Below, piece after piece: positions 21,823 to 29,887 of a stretch of DNA of 31,333 nt. The stretch spans positions 1 through 31,333 of the forward strand of contig JAVBMB010000097.1 of NCBI GenBank assembly GCA_031552995.1, in the 5' to 3' direction. The notes beneath the pieces were generated by a model that made no database searches, was not told the origin of the DNA, and saw only the letters and a program-made list of their open reading frames with translations. How positions within the stretch are numbered: position 1 is the first letter of the stretch; every line of letters begins with the position of its first letter. Source of the DNA: JAVBMB01 sp031552995. Its GTDB lineage: Bacteria > Bacillota > Clostridia > Oscillospirales > Butyricicoccaceae. A program made the translations under genes and the position numbers.

Positions 21823-21856
21823 TTCGCTTTTATATGTTAATAATGTATGATATGAT
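21823..21856 (+). promoter_or_regulatory. Weak candidate promoter of the peptide transporter operon
   Basis: Two overlapping TATGAT boxes (21846-21851 and 21851-21856) lie upstream of the binding-protein gene. The -35 region 17 bp before the first reads TTCGCT, a poor match. A weak -35 with a tandem regulator site just upstream is what an activated promoter looks like. The exact start cannot be fixed from sequence. Confidence 0.4.
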
Positions 21857-21918
21857 TTGGTTTATAGGCAATAACTTGTGCATTTTCACAAAGAAATCGT
21901 TTGACAGGAGGAAAAAAG

Positions 21919-23880
21919 ATGAAAAAACTAACCGCGTTACTGTTGGCAGCAATTATGCTTGCAGGTCTTGCAGCGGGTTGTAACCCAAGTGACCCCACTC
22001 AGCCGGGCACAACCACGACCGCACCGCAGGGCAGCACAACATCACAGCCCCCCGCCGTGACAACCGGCCCCGACGGGCGTGAGGTTGCCGACGAGCAAGT
22101 CTACCGCATCCTCTACAAAAGTGAAGTGTCTACGCTTAGCTACCTGACCAGCTCATCCGAAATTGACTTGATTTGCGGCGCTAACTGCGTTGAAACGCTG
22201 GTGCGCAGCGACCAGTACGGCAACCTGAAGCCCGCAGCCGCCGAGAGCTGGACTGTGAGCAGTGACGGCCTTACCTGGCAGCTCAAAATCCGCAAGGGCA
22301 TGAAATGGTACGACAATACCGGCGCCGAAAAAGGCGATGTGACCGCGCATGACTTTGTCACCTCGGCCGCATGGGTGCTTGAAGCCGCCAATGCCAGCAG
22401 CAACAGCACCACTATGTGCGATATGCTGGCCGGCGCTAAAGAGTATTATGACTACACAAGCGCAGTTCTCAACGGCACCACGCCGGAGACTGAGGTAACC
22501 TTCGACTCCGTCGGCGTAAAGGCCGTAGACGATTATACACTTGAATACACCCTCAACGCTCCGCGCGTCTACTTCCTGAGCTGCCTTGAGTTCGGCTGCT
22601 ACTATCCGATGAGTCAAGCGTGCCTTGACGAGTTCGGCGCCGATATCGGCACCGACAATACAAAGCTGTGGTATTGCGGCGCATACCTGATGGACGTTTT
22701 TTCACCGCAGGAAGAGCATGTGTATGTGAAAAACCCCAATTACTGGGATGCCGGCAATGTATTTATTGAGCGTATAGAGCGCAAATACAACGCGGAGGCC
22801 GACACACTTGCGCCGACGATGTTCCTCAACGGCGAGGTCGATTATACCGATGTAAGCTCCGACCTGCTTTCCGAATGGCTTGGCGACCCCGCAAAGTCGC
22901 AGCTTGTCACACCGACATATGTCAGAACAAACTATACATACTACTGGGGCTTCAACTTTGAGCCGATGTTTGACGAGCAGTATGAGCCGGATAACTGGCG
23001 TCTTGCCGTCAATAACGAGAACTTCCGCAAATCTTTGTATCACGGCTTTGACCGTCTTCGCGCACTTAAGATATTCTACCCGAACAACGCCGAAGACCTG
23101 CTGATAAATACAATTACCCCCAGCGGCTTTGCCAAGAGCGAGACAAAGGATTACACCCTTTACGGCAACCTGGCAAAGATCGCGCAGACCGACAGCTTTA
23201 ATGCCGACCTTGCCAAAGAGTATAAAGAAAAAGCAATAGCCGAGCTGACGGCTGCCGGAGCCAAATTCCCTGTCAAGATTCTTGTGCAGTACAACGGCAC
23301 GGCGGACTGGGCAAAAGAGTGCGTCATCATGAAGCAGCAGATGGAAGAGCTGCTCGGCGCCGATTATATTGAGTTTGTAATAAACAACTTCGGCGCGCAG
23401 GACTTCCTTAGCGGCACACGCCGCTGCGGCAACTACGCCATACAGAAGCTGAACGGCGGCGCCGACTATATGGACCCCGAGACGTGGATATGGATGACCG
23501 ATGTCGGCAACAACTACACATTCGCTACAGACACGACCGCCATATTTGAAAAAACGACGAAGTCCCCCGAGACCGTCGCCATAGTTGACGAATACCTTGG
23601 CATGCTGCGCGCCGCGCAAAAGCAGACATCAAGCGTTGACGACCGTTATACCGCTTTTGCCAATGCCGAGGCATTTTATATCGACCATGCGATGTTTATC
23701 CCCTACCGCGCCACCGGCGGGCTTTATGAGGCGACAAAGCTCAACCCGTTCGAAGGCATCTACAGCAGCTGCGGCTGGAGCTATCTCAGCTACAAAGGCA
23801 GAAGAGTCTATAAGACAGCCATGAGTTCCGACATGTTCTACGCCCAGCTCGAGGACTGGCAGGCTGCCCGCGGCGAATAA
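21919..23880 (+). CDS. Peptide ABC transporter substrate-binding lipoprotein (SBP family 5, OppA/DppA-like)
   Basis: This lipoprotein captures peptides outside the cell for the permease encoded downstream. The 653-residue precursor has a signal peptide MKKLTALLLAAIMLAGLAAG with lipobox cysteine C21, then a Thr/Ser/Pro-rich tether (about 22-50), then the large family-5 binding domain. Family features include LVRSDQYGNLKPAAAESWTV and the later NENFRKSLYHGFDRL region. The ATG at 21919 has AGGAGG upstream. At 653 residues it is longer than typical 540-560-residue OppA proteins, partly because of the tether. It is the first gene of the operon and lies 141 bp before the permeases. The peptide class cannot be read from sequence. 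Confidence 0.93.
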   Translation: MKKLTALLLAAIMLAGLAAGCNPSDPTQPGTTTTAPQGSTTSQPPAVTTGPDGREVADEQVYRILYKSEVSTLSYLTSSSEIDLICGANCVETLVRSDQYGNLKPAAAESWTVSSDGLTWQLKIRKGMKWYDNTGAEKGDVTAHDFVTSAAWVLEAANASSNSTTMCDMLAGAKEYYDYTSAVLNGTTPETEVTFDSVGVKAVDDYTLEYTLNAPRVYFLSCLEFGCYYPMSQACLDEFGADIGTDNTKLWYCGAYLMDVFSPQEEHVYVKNPNYWDAGNVFIERIERKYNAEADTLAPTMFLNGEVDYTDVSSDLLSEWLGDPAKSQLVTPTYVRTNYTYYWGFNFEPMFDEQYEPDNWRLAVNNENFRKSLYHGFDRLRALKIFYPNNAEDLLINTITPSGFAKSETKDYTLYGNLAKIAQTDSFNADLAKEYKEKAIAELTAAGAKFPVKILVQYNGTADWAKECVIMKQQMEELLGADYIEFVINNFGAQDFLSGTRRCGNYAIQKLNGGADYMDPETWIWMTDVGNNYTFATDTTAIFEKTTKSPETVAIVDEYLGMLRAAQKQTSSVDDRYTAFANAEAFYIDHAMFIPYRATGGLYEATKLNPFEGIYSSCGWSYLSYKGRRVYKTAMSSDMFYAQLEDWQAARGE

Positions 23881-23891
23881 CCGCAAAGCTT

Positions 23892-23958
23892 TTACGCGCT
23901 GACAGCGCGTAACCGAAAGAGCGGCTCTGCTCTGTGCCAAACAGGCGGGGCCGCTCTT
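23892..23958 (+). other. Two tandem hairpins between binding-protein and permease genes
   Basis: The first is a perfect 9-bp stem, TTACGCGCT/AGCGCGTAA with a 3-base loop (23892-23912). The second is AAGAGCGGC (23917-23925) with GCCGCTCTT (23950-23958), also perfect 9 bp. Only CTTCTT follows, so termination would be partial at best. Such structures commonly make the binding protein more abundant than the membrane subunits, through RNA stabilisation or attenuation. Confidence 0.65.
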
Positions 23959-24021
23959 CTTAAATCCAACCTCTCTGCCGGCGCACATTCAAACGCTTCC
24001 AAAAGGAAGGACAGATACATA

Positions 24022-24963
24022 ATGCTAAAATACATGACGAAGCGGCTGTTACGGTCTCTGCTGACTCTGGTAATAATTATAACCGTAATATTCTCTCTGC
24101 TTCGGCTTATGCCCGTCGAGGGCTATTTTGACAATTTTGACAAATTGACACCGACGCAGATAAATAACCAGCTTACCATTCTCGGTCTTAACGACCCGCT
24201 GCCAAAGCAGCTTGGCAAGTTTTTTGTCGACCTGCTGCACGGCGACCTCGGCGTGTCGCATCGCTATCGCAAAAATGTCGAAATCACAAAAATCATCGCG
24301 CCCAAAATATTGGTCTCGCTCCGCTTCGGCCTCACTGCCATATGCCTCAGTTTGCCGCTTGGCATGGCGCTTGGCGTAATGATGGCCCGCAAGAAAAACG
24401 GAGTGTGGGATAAGTTTGGCAACGGGTTTATCGTCTTCATACAGGCGGTGCCAAACGCGGTATACTTTTTGTTTATACAGCTCTACGGTACAAAGCTTAT
24501 CGGCACAAGTATGCTGTATAACGCCAAATCCTCGCTGACAATGATTATGCCTATTCTTTCGCTGGCGCTGCCGTCAATTGCCAGCTATGCCATGTGGCTG
24601 CGGCGGTACATGGTGGACGAATCGAACAAGGACTATATAAAGCTGGCGCGCGCCAAGGGCGTGCCCAACACGACAATCTGGTTCAGGCATGTTTTCCGAA
24701 ACTCGGTTGTGCCGATGGTTAACCTGATACCGACCTCGATACTGATGACGATTTCAGGGTCGATATACGTCGAATCTCTGTATTCGGTTCCCGGTATGGG
24801 CGGCCTGCTCGTCGACGTTATTAAGAAGCAGGATAACACTATGGTTCAGGCGCTTGTCATTCTGTTCTCTGTGATGGGCATACTCGGGCTTATACTCGGC
24901 GACTTTATGATGGCTCTCGTCGACCCCAGAATCAGTTTTGTCAAAAAGGAGGGTGCGCGCTGA
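24022..24963 (+). CDS. Peptide ABC transporter permease (OppB/DppB-like)
   Basis: One of two membrane subunits forming the translocation path. The 313-residue protein has an N-terminal helix (MLKYMTKRLLRSLLTLVIII), the OppB-type GD.G.S segment (LHGDLGVSHRYR near 73-84), and about six membrane helices. The ATPase-contacting EAA loop reads DYIKLARAKGVPNTTIWFRH, around residues 207-226. AAAGGAAGG lies upstream of the ATG. The stop overlaps the next permease start (TGATG), which fits equal subunit production. Confidence 0.94.
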   Translation: MLKYMTKRLLRSLLTLVIIITVIFSLLRLMPVEGYFDNFDKLTPTQINNQLTILGLNDPLPKQLGKFFVDLLHGDLGVSHRYRKNVEITKIIAPKILVSLRFGLTAICLSLPLGMALGVMMARKKNGVWDKFGNGFIVFIQAVPNAVYFLFIQLYGTKLIGTSMLYNAKSSLTMIMPILSLALPSIASYAMWLRRYMVDESNKDYIKLARAKGVPNTTIWFRHVFRNSVVPMVNLIPTSILMTISGSIYVESLYSVPGMGGLLVDVIKKQDNTMVQALVILFSVMGILGLILGDFMMALVDPRISFVKKEGAR

Positions 24964-26024
24964 TGAGTAAGTACTCCAATAAAGAGCGGCGCTCCGGCAA
25001 GCTTGAAGGCAGCCTGCTGACCGACCTGAAACGCGAAGCTGACAGCAAAGACATTTTGACCGACGAAGAGATTGCTGCGCTGGCGGCTGCAGAGTTTGAA
25101 CCGGCGCCCTATAACGCCAGCGAAGCTGAGCGCACCGGGTATTCCAACTATTCGTACTGGCGCAGCACGCTGCGCATGTTCGGCAAAAACAGGCTGGCTG
25201 TCGTTTTGCTTGGGATTATCATGCTGATGATGGTGTTTGCCTTTATTCAGCCGTTTATCCCCGGCCAGCGCGACGCAATACTGATAAACAACTACCCCGA
25301 GGGCCACGCGAAGGAGGGGCAGCCGGTCGGCAACCAAAAACCGAACGCAGAGTACTGGTTCGGCACGAACTCCATCGGACAGGATCTGTGGTCCAACATA
25401 TGGTCTGGCACACGCACCTCGCTGATAATCGGCTTTTCAGTGGCGCTGCTTGAGGCAATGATAGGCGTCGCCGCAGGCGTACTGTGGGGTTATGTGAGAA
25501 AGCTGGATTTTCTGTTTACCGAGATGTATAACCTGATAAACAACATACCGACGACAATTATACTTATTCTTGCCACCTATGTTATGAGCCCCGGCGTGCT
25601 GACGATGATTATCGCGATGACAATCACCGGCTGGATAGGGCTGGCACGCTTTATACGCAATCAGGTGCTGATAATCCGCGACCGTGACTTTAACCTGGCG
25701 TCCCGCTGCCTTGGCACGCCTACACGCCGCATAGTCACAAAGAACCTGCTGCCGCAGATGGTGTCTGTCATTATGCTGCGCATGGCTCTGTCTATCCCGG
25801 GCGCGATAGGCTGGGAGGTTTTCCTGACGTACATCGGCCTCGGCCTTTCAATCGAGACACCGTCGCTGGGCAACCTCGTCAACTCGGGCCGTATACTGAT
25901 GTCTGCGCCAAGCTTGCAGTACCAGCTGATATTCCCGGCGCTGATACTGTCGATAATCACTATATGCTTCTATCTGGTGGGCAACGCCTTTGCGGATGCT
26001 GCCGACCCGAAGAACCACGTTTAA
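24963..26024 (+). CDS. Peptide ABC transporter permease (OppC/DppC-like)
   Basis: The partner of the preceding permease. The 353-residue protein has a charged cytoplasmic N-terminus (about residues 1-70), a first membrane helix near 77-97 (LAVVLLGIIMLMMVFAFIQP), the OppC signature WFGTNSIGQDLWSNIWSGTR (about 131-150), further helices, and the EAA loop VLIIRDRDFNLASRCLGTPT (about 233-252). The N-terminal cytoplasmic region is longer than in many homologues. Its ATG overlaps the oppB-like stop. Confidence 0.94.
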   Translation: MSKYSNKERRSGKLEGSLLTDLKREADSKDILTDEEIAALAAAEFEPAPYNASEAERTGYSNYSYWRSTLRMFGKNRLAVVLLGIIMLMMVFAFIQPFIPGQRDAILINNYPEGHAKEGQPVGNQKPNAEYWFGTNSIGQDLWSNIWSGTRTSLIIGFSVALLEAMIGVAAGVLWGYVRKLDFLFTEMYNLINNIPTTIILILATYVMSPGVLTMIIAMTITGWIGLARFIRNQVLIIRDRDFNLASRCLGTPTRRIVTKNLLPQMVSVIMLRMALSIPGAIGWEVFLTYIGLGLSIETPSLGNLVNSGRILMSAPSLQYQLIFPALILSIITICFYLVGNAFADAADPKNHV

Positions 26025-26036
26025 GGAGGCGCCGAT

Positions 26037-27128
26037 ATGAATACAGACATTGTTCTCTCGGTACGCGACCTGAATGTGATGTTCAGCCTGCGCGGACAGC
26101 AGCTTCACGCGCTGCGTGATATTTCCATGGACCTGTACAGGGGCGAAAGCCTTGCTATAGTCGGCGAATCCGGCTCTGGCAAGAGCGTGCTTGTCAAAAA
26201 CTTTGACGGCCTGCTGGACAAAAACGGCTGGATAAGCTCGGGGCATATTTACTATCTGCCCCGCGAAAATGACACAAGCGACGACCCCGCAGCGCACTTC
26301 ACGCATGACCTCGCCACATTCAAGACCGACGACGACTGGAGCAGCATACGCGGCAAGGAAATCGCAATGGTCATGCAGGACCCGATGACCTCACTGAACC
26401 CGCTCAAGACAATCGGCTGGCAAATCGAGGAGGCGCTGCGCCTGCATCAGAACCTTCAGGGCGATGCCGCAAAAAAGAAAGTCATCGAGATACTCGCCGA
26501 CGTCGGTATACCAGAGCCCGCGCGGCGCTATAAGCAATATCCTCATGAGTTTTCCGGCGGTATGCGCCAGAGGGTCGTCATCGCAATCGCAATCGCCTGC
26601 AACCCGCGCGTGCTGGTATGCGACGAGCCAACGACGGCACTTGACGTTACAATTCAAGCGCAGATACTCAGCCTTATCCGCGAGCTGAAAGAAAAATATC
26701 AGCTTACGACAATCTACATAACACACGACCTCGGCGTGGTCGCCAACGTCGCCGACCGTATTGCCGTCATGTACGCCGGCGATATAGTCGAGATAGGCAC
26801 ATGCGAGGAGGTTTTCTACTCGCCGCAGCATCCGTACACCTGGGCGCTGCTGTCCTCGCTGCCGCAGCTTGGCGTAAAGGGCCAGGCACTGTATTCGATA
26901 CAGGGCACGCCGCCGAACCTGTTCCTTCCCATCAGGGGCGACGCATTTGCCCCGCGCAACCCGCACGCGCTTAAAATCGACTTTAAATACAGGCCTCCGT
27001 ATTTCGAGGTCTCCCCTACCCACAAGGCGCGGACATGGCTGCTTGACCCTCGCGCGCCAAAGGTCGACCCGCCGGAACACATCAAAAACATCCGCAACAT
27101 CAGGGGCGAAAGGAGGGCTTCGGAATGA
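26037..27128 (+). CDS. Peptide ABC transporter ATP-binding protein (OppD/DppD-like)
   Basis: One of two ATPases that power import. The Walker A motif GESGSGKS is at 43-50, followed by the Q-loop MVMQDPMTSLNP, the signature FSGGMRQRV and Walker B VLVCDEPTTALD. The C-terminal oligopeptide/dipeptide domain contains HPYTWALLSSLPQL and GTPPNLF. Between Walker A and the Q-loop there is an acidic insertion of roughly 18 residues (DTSDDPAAHFTHDLATFKTD) not usual for OppD. AAGGAGG precedes the ATG; the stop overlaps the next ATPase start by 4 bp. Confidence 0.94.
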   Translation: MNTDIVLSVRDLNVMFSLRGQQLHALRDISMDLYRGESLAIVGESGSGKSVLVKNFDGLLDKNGWISSGHIYYLPRENDTSDDPAAHFTHDLATFKTDDDWSSIRGKEIAMVMQDPMTSLNPLKTIGWQIEEALRLHQNLQGDAAKKKVIEILADVGIPEPARRYKQYPHEFSGGMRQRVVIAIAIACNPRVLVCDEPTTALDVTIQAQILSLIRELKEKYQLTTIYITHDLGVVANVADRIAVMYAGDIVEIGTCEEVFYSPQHPYTWALLSSLPQLGVKGQALYSIQGTPPNLFLPIRGDAFAPRNPHALKIDFKYRPPYFEVSPTHKARTWLLDPRAPKVDPPEHIKNIRNIRGERRASE

Positions 27129-28060
27129 AAAACAGTGAAGTTCTTCTAAGCGTCAAGGATATGGAGGTCACATTCGGCACGCGCCGAAACGCGTTTGTCG
27201 CCGTTAAGGGTGTATCGTTTGACATCTATAAGGGCGAGACATTTGGCCTTGTCGGCGAGTCCGGCTCGGGCAAGACGACAATCGGACGCGCGATAATCCG
27301 TATAAACCCGATGTCGCGCGGCGAGGTGATATTTAAGGGTGAGCGCATAAGCGGCAAGATATCAAAAGAGCTTGACAGGCAGGTGACGCAGAAAATTCAA
27401 ATGATATTTCAAGACCCGATGTCCAGCCTGAATGAGCGCGCTAAGGTCGACTATATCGTCGCCGAGGGGCTGATTAATGTGCGCAGCGAACTGAATGCCG
27501 CCGAGCGCGAGAGACTTGTATCGAAGGCTCTGAGCGATGTCGGCCTGCTGCCCGAGTTTGCCAGCCGTTTCCCGCACGAGTTCTCAGGCGGCCAGCGCCA
27601 GCGCATCGGCGTGGCGCGCTCGCTCATCATGGAGCCGGAGTTCATAATTGCCGACGAGCCGATATCTGCTCTGGACGTGTCAATCCGCGCGCAGGTGCTG
27701 AACCTGCTTGCCGAGCTGCAAAAAAGCCGTGCGCTGACGTACCTGTTCATCTCGCACGATTTATCGGTCATGAGATTTATCAGCGACCGCATAGCGGTTA
27801 TACACAAGGGCGTCATAGTAGAGCTGGCCGAGACCGAGGCGTTGTTCGCCCACCCGCTGCACCCGTATACCCGCTCGCTGCTGTCGGCCATACCGATGCC
27901 GGACCCTATTTCCGAGCGGGAAAAGATACTGGAAATCTACGACCCGGCTGTGCATAATTATAACGACGACAAGCCGGTTTGGACAGAGATTGAGCCGGGG
28001 CATTTTATCATGGCAAACAAAGCCGAGCTTCAAGAGTATATAGAAATGCTTTCCGACTAG
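27125..28060 (+). CDS. Peptide ABC transporter ATP-binding protein (OppF/DppF-like)
   Basis: The second ATPase of the importer. The 311-residue protein has Walker A GESGSGKTT (44-52), Q-loop MIFQDPMSSLNERA, signature FSGGQRQRIGVARS, Walker B FIIADEPISALDVS and the C-terminal HPYTRSLLSAIPMPDP motif. Start ATG overlaps the previous stop (ATGA) with a GGAGG just upstream. It closes the operon, 17 bp before a perfect terminator. Confidence 0.94.
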   Translation: MKNSEVLLSVKDMEVTFGTRRNAFVAVKGVSFDIYKGETFGLVGESGSGKTTIGRAIIRINPMSRGEVIFKGERISGKISKELDRQVTQKIQMIFQDPMSSLNERAKVDYIVAEGLINVRSELNAAERERLVSKALSDVGLLPEFASRFPHEFSGGQRQRIGVARSLIMEPEFIIADEPISALDVSIRAQVLNLLAELQKSRALTYLFISHDLSVMRFISDRIAVIHKGVIVELAETEALFAHPLHPYTRSLLSAIPMPDPISEREKILEIYDPAVHNYNDDKPVWTEIEPGHFIMANKAELQEYIEMLSD

Positions 28061-28077
28061 ACTACTGAATAAAGCGC

Positions 28078-28115
28078 AAGAAGGAACGCCGTCTGAGGCG
28101 TTCCTTCTTGTTTTG
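28078..28115 (+). terminator. Intrinsic terminator of the peptide transporter operon
   Basis: AAGAAGGAACGCC (28078-28090) and GGCGTTCCTTCTT (28097-28109) form a perfect 13-bp stem with a 6-base loop, followed by GTTTTG. It is 17 bp after the last gene of the operon. Confidence 0.92.
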
Positions 28116-28232
28116 TCCGAAAAATAAATCAAAGTCAATGCCCTAGATGTGTCACGCGCATGAAAATCGCTTCCAAATCGGCCGCTGAAGAGAGGGGCAT
28201 CTGTCTAATGCGCTATAACCTGTAATTGCCTG

Positions 28233-28258
28233 AATTGCCCCCCGCCGGGGCAATTTTT
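28233..28258 (+). terminator. Second intrinsic terminator with no obvious gene before it
   Basis: AATTGCCCC (28233-28241), a CCGCC loop, GGGGCAATT (28247-28255) and a run of T to 28258 form a textbook plus-strand terminator. It is about 140 bp beyond the operon terminator. It may be a backup terminator or end an unannotated small RNA starting in 28116-28230. Confidence 0.8.
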
Positions 28259-28307
28259 ATACGCCGAAACAGGTGTCTTCATTCACCGGTGCGCCCGAAT
28301 ATGCCCC

Positions 28308-28865
28308 TCACCGAAAAGCGGCATCCGCTTTTTCGGGTTTTTGCGCCAAATAATCATCCCGGCCAAGCGTGAACACCAGATGCGGCATATCTTTGCCGTC
28401 TACAACCTTGACAAACTCCCCGGCCTGCTTCATGCCAAGGCGCTGCGCCACATTGATGGACGACTGATTATGCGGCCTAATATCTGCATGCAAATCGCGA
28501 ACGCCAAAGCGCCCGAACGCCAAAGCGGCGAAGGCGCGCGCGCTCTCAAGCGCATAGCCTTTATGCCAGTAGTTGCTATCAAAGATGTAGCCAAGCCCGA
28601 TCACCTCTTTGCCGTCCATTGTCTGGCGCAGCAGCCCGACCTGGCCGATAAGCACGCCATTTTCTTTCAGCACAACGGCGCTGTAACCAAAACCGTCCCG
28701 CTCGTAGCGCTGAATCTGCCGGTCAATCCATTCGCTGACCATCTGCTCGTTAAATGCGTACTCCCACGCGTACATTACCTCAATTTTTGACATTATAGCG
28801 TAAAGCGCGGACAAATCGCTTCGCTCAAGCTGCCGGATAATCAGACGCTCTGTCTCTGCAAGCAT
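28308..28865 (-). CDS. GNAT-family N-acetyltransferase (RimJ/RimL-like)
   Basis: GNAT enzymes move an acetyl group from acetyl-CoA to amines on proteins or small molecules. The 185-residue protein begins MLAETERLIIRQLERSDLSA, the typical RimJ/RimL opening. It has the acetyl-CoA-binding region around IGLGYIFDSNYWHKGYALES and the conserved HADIRPHNQSSINVAQRLGM near the C-terminus. The ATG at 28865 has AGGGGG seven bases upstream; an in-frame start six codons earlier lies before that site. It is monocistronic and divergent from the deacetylase gene. Substrate unknown. Confidence 0.92.
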   Translation of the reverse strand: MLAETERLIIRQLERSDLSALYAIMSKIEVMYAWEYAFNEQMVSEWIDRQIQRYERDGFGYSAVVLKENGVLIGQVGLLRQTMDGKEVIGLGYIFDSNYWHKGYALESARAFAALAFGRFGVRDLHADIRPHNQSSINVAQRLGMKQAGEFVKVVDGKDMPHLVFTLGRDDYLAQKPEKADAAFR

Positions 28866-28908
28866 TGCGGCACCCCCTGACAATCAATTTATGTATTTGC
28901 GGAAAAGA

Positions 28909-28937
28909 AGCATAGCACATCGCATATCAATTGTCAA
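28909..28937 (-). promoter_or_regulatory. Promoter of the acetyltransferase gene
   Basis: On the minus strand a perfect TTGACA (28932-28937), 17 bp, then TATGCT (28909-28914). Predicted start near 28902, giving a leader of about 37 nt to the ATG at 28865. Confidence 0.8.
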
Positions 28938-29007
28938 TACGGCCTCATCATACCTCCACGGCATCGCGCATAGATATTGTCTCAGGGGTGGTATTATTTT
29001 TACGTTT

Positions 29008-29841
29008 ATGCGCCGCCGGATTACATATGTGCTGATTGTGATAATTGCCGTCGTAGGCTTTTTTGCGCTGCTGCGCGGTGACGCGCTGCCGGTGTCGCTT
29101 CCGATTGGTGCCGAAAGCCGGGTCGTGCCGATAATCATGTATCACAGCCTGCTTAAAGACCCTAAGCTGGCAGGGGCTTATGTGCTCTCCCCCGACGACC
29201 TTGAGCGCGACATGGTATATCTGTCTGAACACGGATATACGCCGGTGCTGATAAGCGAGCTTGCGGCATTTGTTTTTGAGGGCGGCGATCTGCCAGAAAA
29301 GCCGGTGGCCATTACACTGGACGATGGATACCTTAATAACAGCGTGTACCTGCCCGAGCTGCTTGAGCGCCACGGCTTTTGCGCCACGATATCCATAGTC
29401 GGCGAATATGCCGAGCACTATACGCGCTATCCCGATCCAAGCACATCATACGGATACATGACATGGGACGACATCGCAAGCCTTTCTGCGCTGCCGTATA
29501 TCGAAATTGCGAATCACTCGTTCTTTGTTCACGGCAGGCTTGCGGTCAAGTACGGCGGCCTTTCGGCGCAGACGCTGGCGGACGACGCCGCCGACATGAA
29601 TGAAATCATGCTTCAGAAGCTCGGCTTTTTACCCGGAACGTATGCTTACCCCTACGGCTACACTGTCAAGGACAGCGACAGGGCCTTGGCCGAATTGGGC
29701 TTCACCGCGACGCTTGGCTGCGGTGAGAGCGTAAACACAATCAGGCGCGGCGACAGTTCGTGCCTCTTGTCGCTCGGCAGGTTTAACCGGCCGTCGGGGA
29801 TATCTACCGACAGTTTTATGAAGCATGCACTGGGCGAGTGA
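29008..29841 (+). CDS. Membrane-anchored polysaccharide deacetylase (NodB/CE4 fold)
   Basis: CE4 enzymes remove N-acetyl groups from cell-wall glycans or other polysaccharides. From the ATG at 29008 the protein has 277 residues, with an N-terminal membrane anchor (RRITYVLIVIIAVVGFFALL) and the catalytic domain outside. Seen motifs are VPIIMYHSL, the metal-site TLDDGY (D105, D106), the histidine pair H170 and H175 (ANHSFFVHG), and YAYPYGY (213-219). The frame is open upstream to 28891 but that part looks non-coding. The nearest purine-rich site is about 19 bases before the ATG, so the start is not certain. It pairs with the LysM/GH18 gene 46 bp downstream, which suggests a spore-wall or cortex role (inference). 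Confidence 0.88.
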   Translation: MRRRITYVLIVIIAVVGFFALLRGDALPVSLPIGAESRVVPIIMYHSLLKDPKLAGAYVLSPDDLERDMVYLSEHGYTPVLISELAAFVFEGGDLPEKPVAITLDDGYLNNSVYLPELLERHGFCATISIVGEYAEHYTRYPDPSTSYGYMTWDDIASLSALPYIEIANHSFFVHGRLAVKYGGLSAQTLADDAADMNEIMLQKLGFLPGTYAYPYGYTVKDSDRALAELGFTATLGCGESVNTIRRGDSSCLLSLGRFNRPSGISTDSFMKHALGE

Positions 29842-29887
29842 CATACATACCCCACAGAGAGGAGAAGGCCTTGCGGCCGAATAATTT

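Noticed and set aside
22702..23619. 305-residue minus-strand frame inside the binding-protein gene
   Set aside because: Shadow of the plus-strand lipoprotein gene; no homology signal.
28308..28337. Hairpin at the end of the acetyltransferase gene as a terminator
   Set aside because: The stem CCGAAAAAGCGG/CCGCTTTTCGG is inside codons and no T-run follows on the minus strand.
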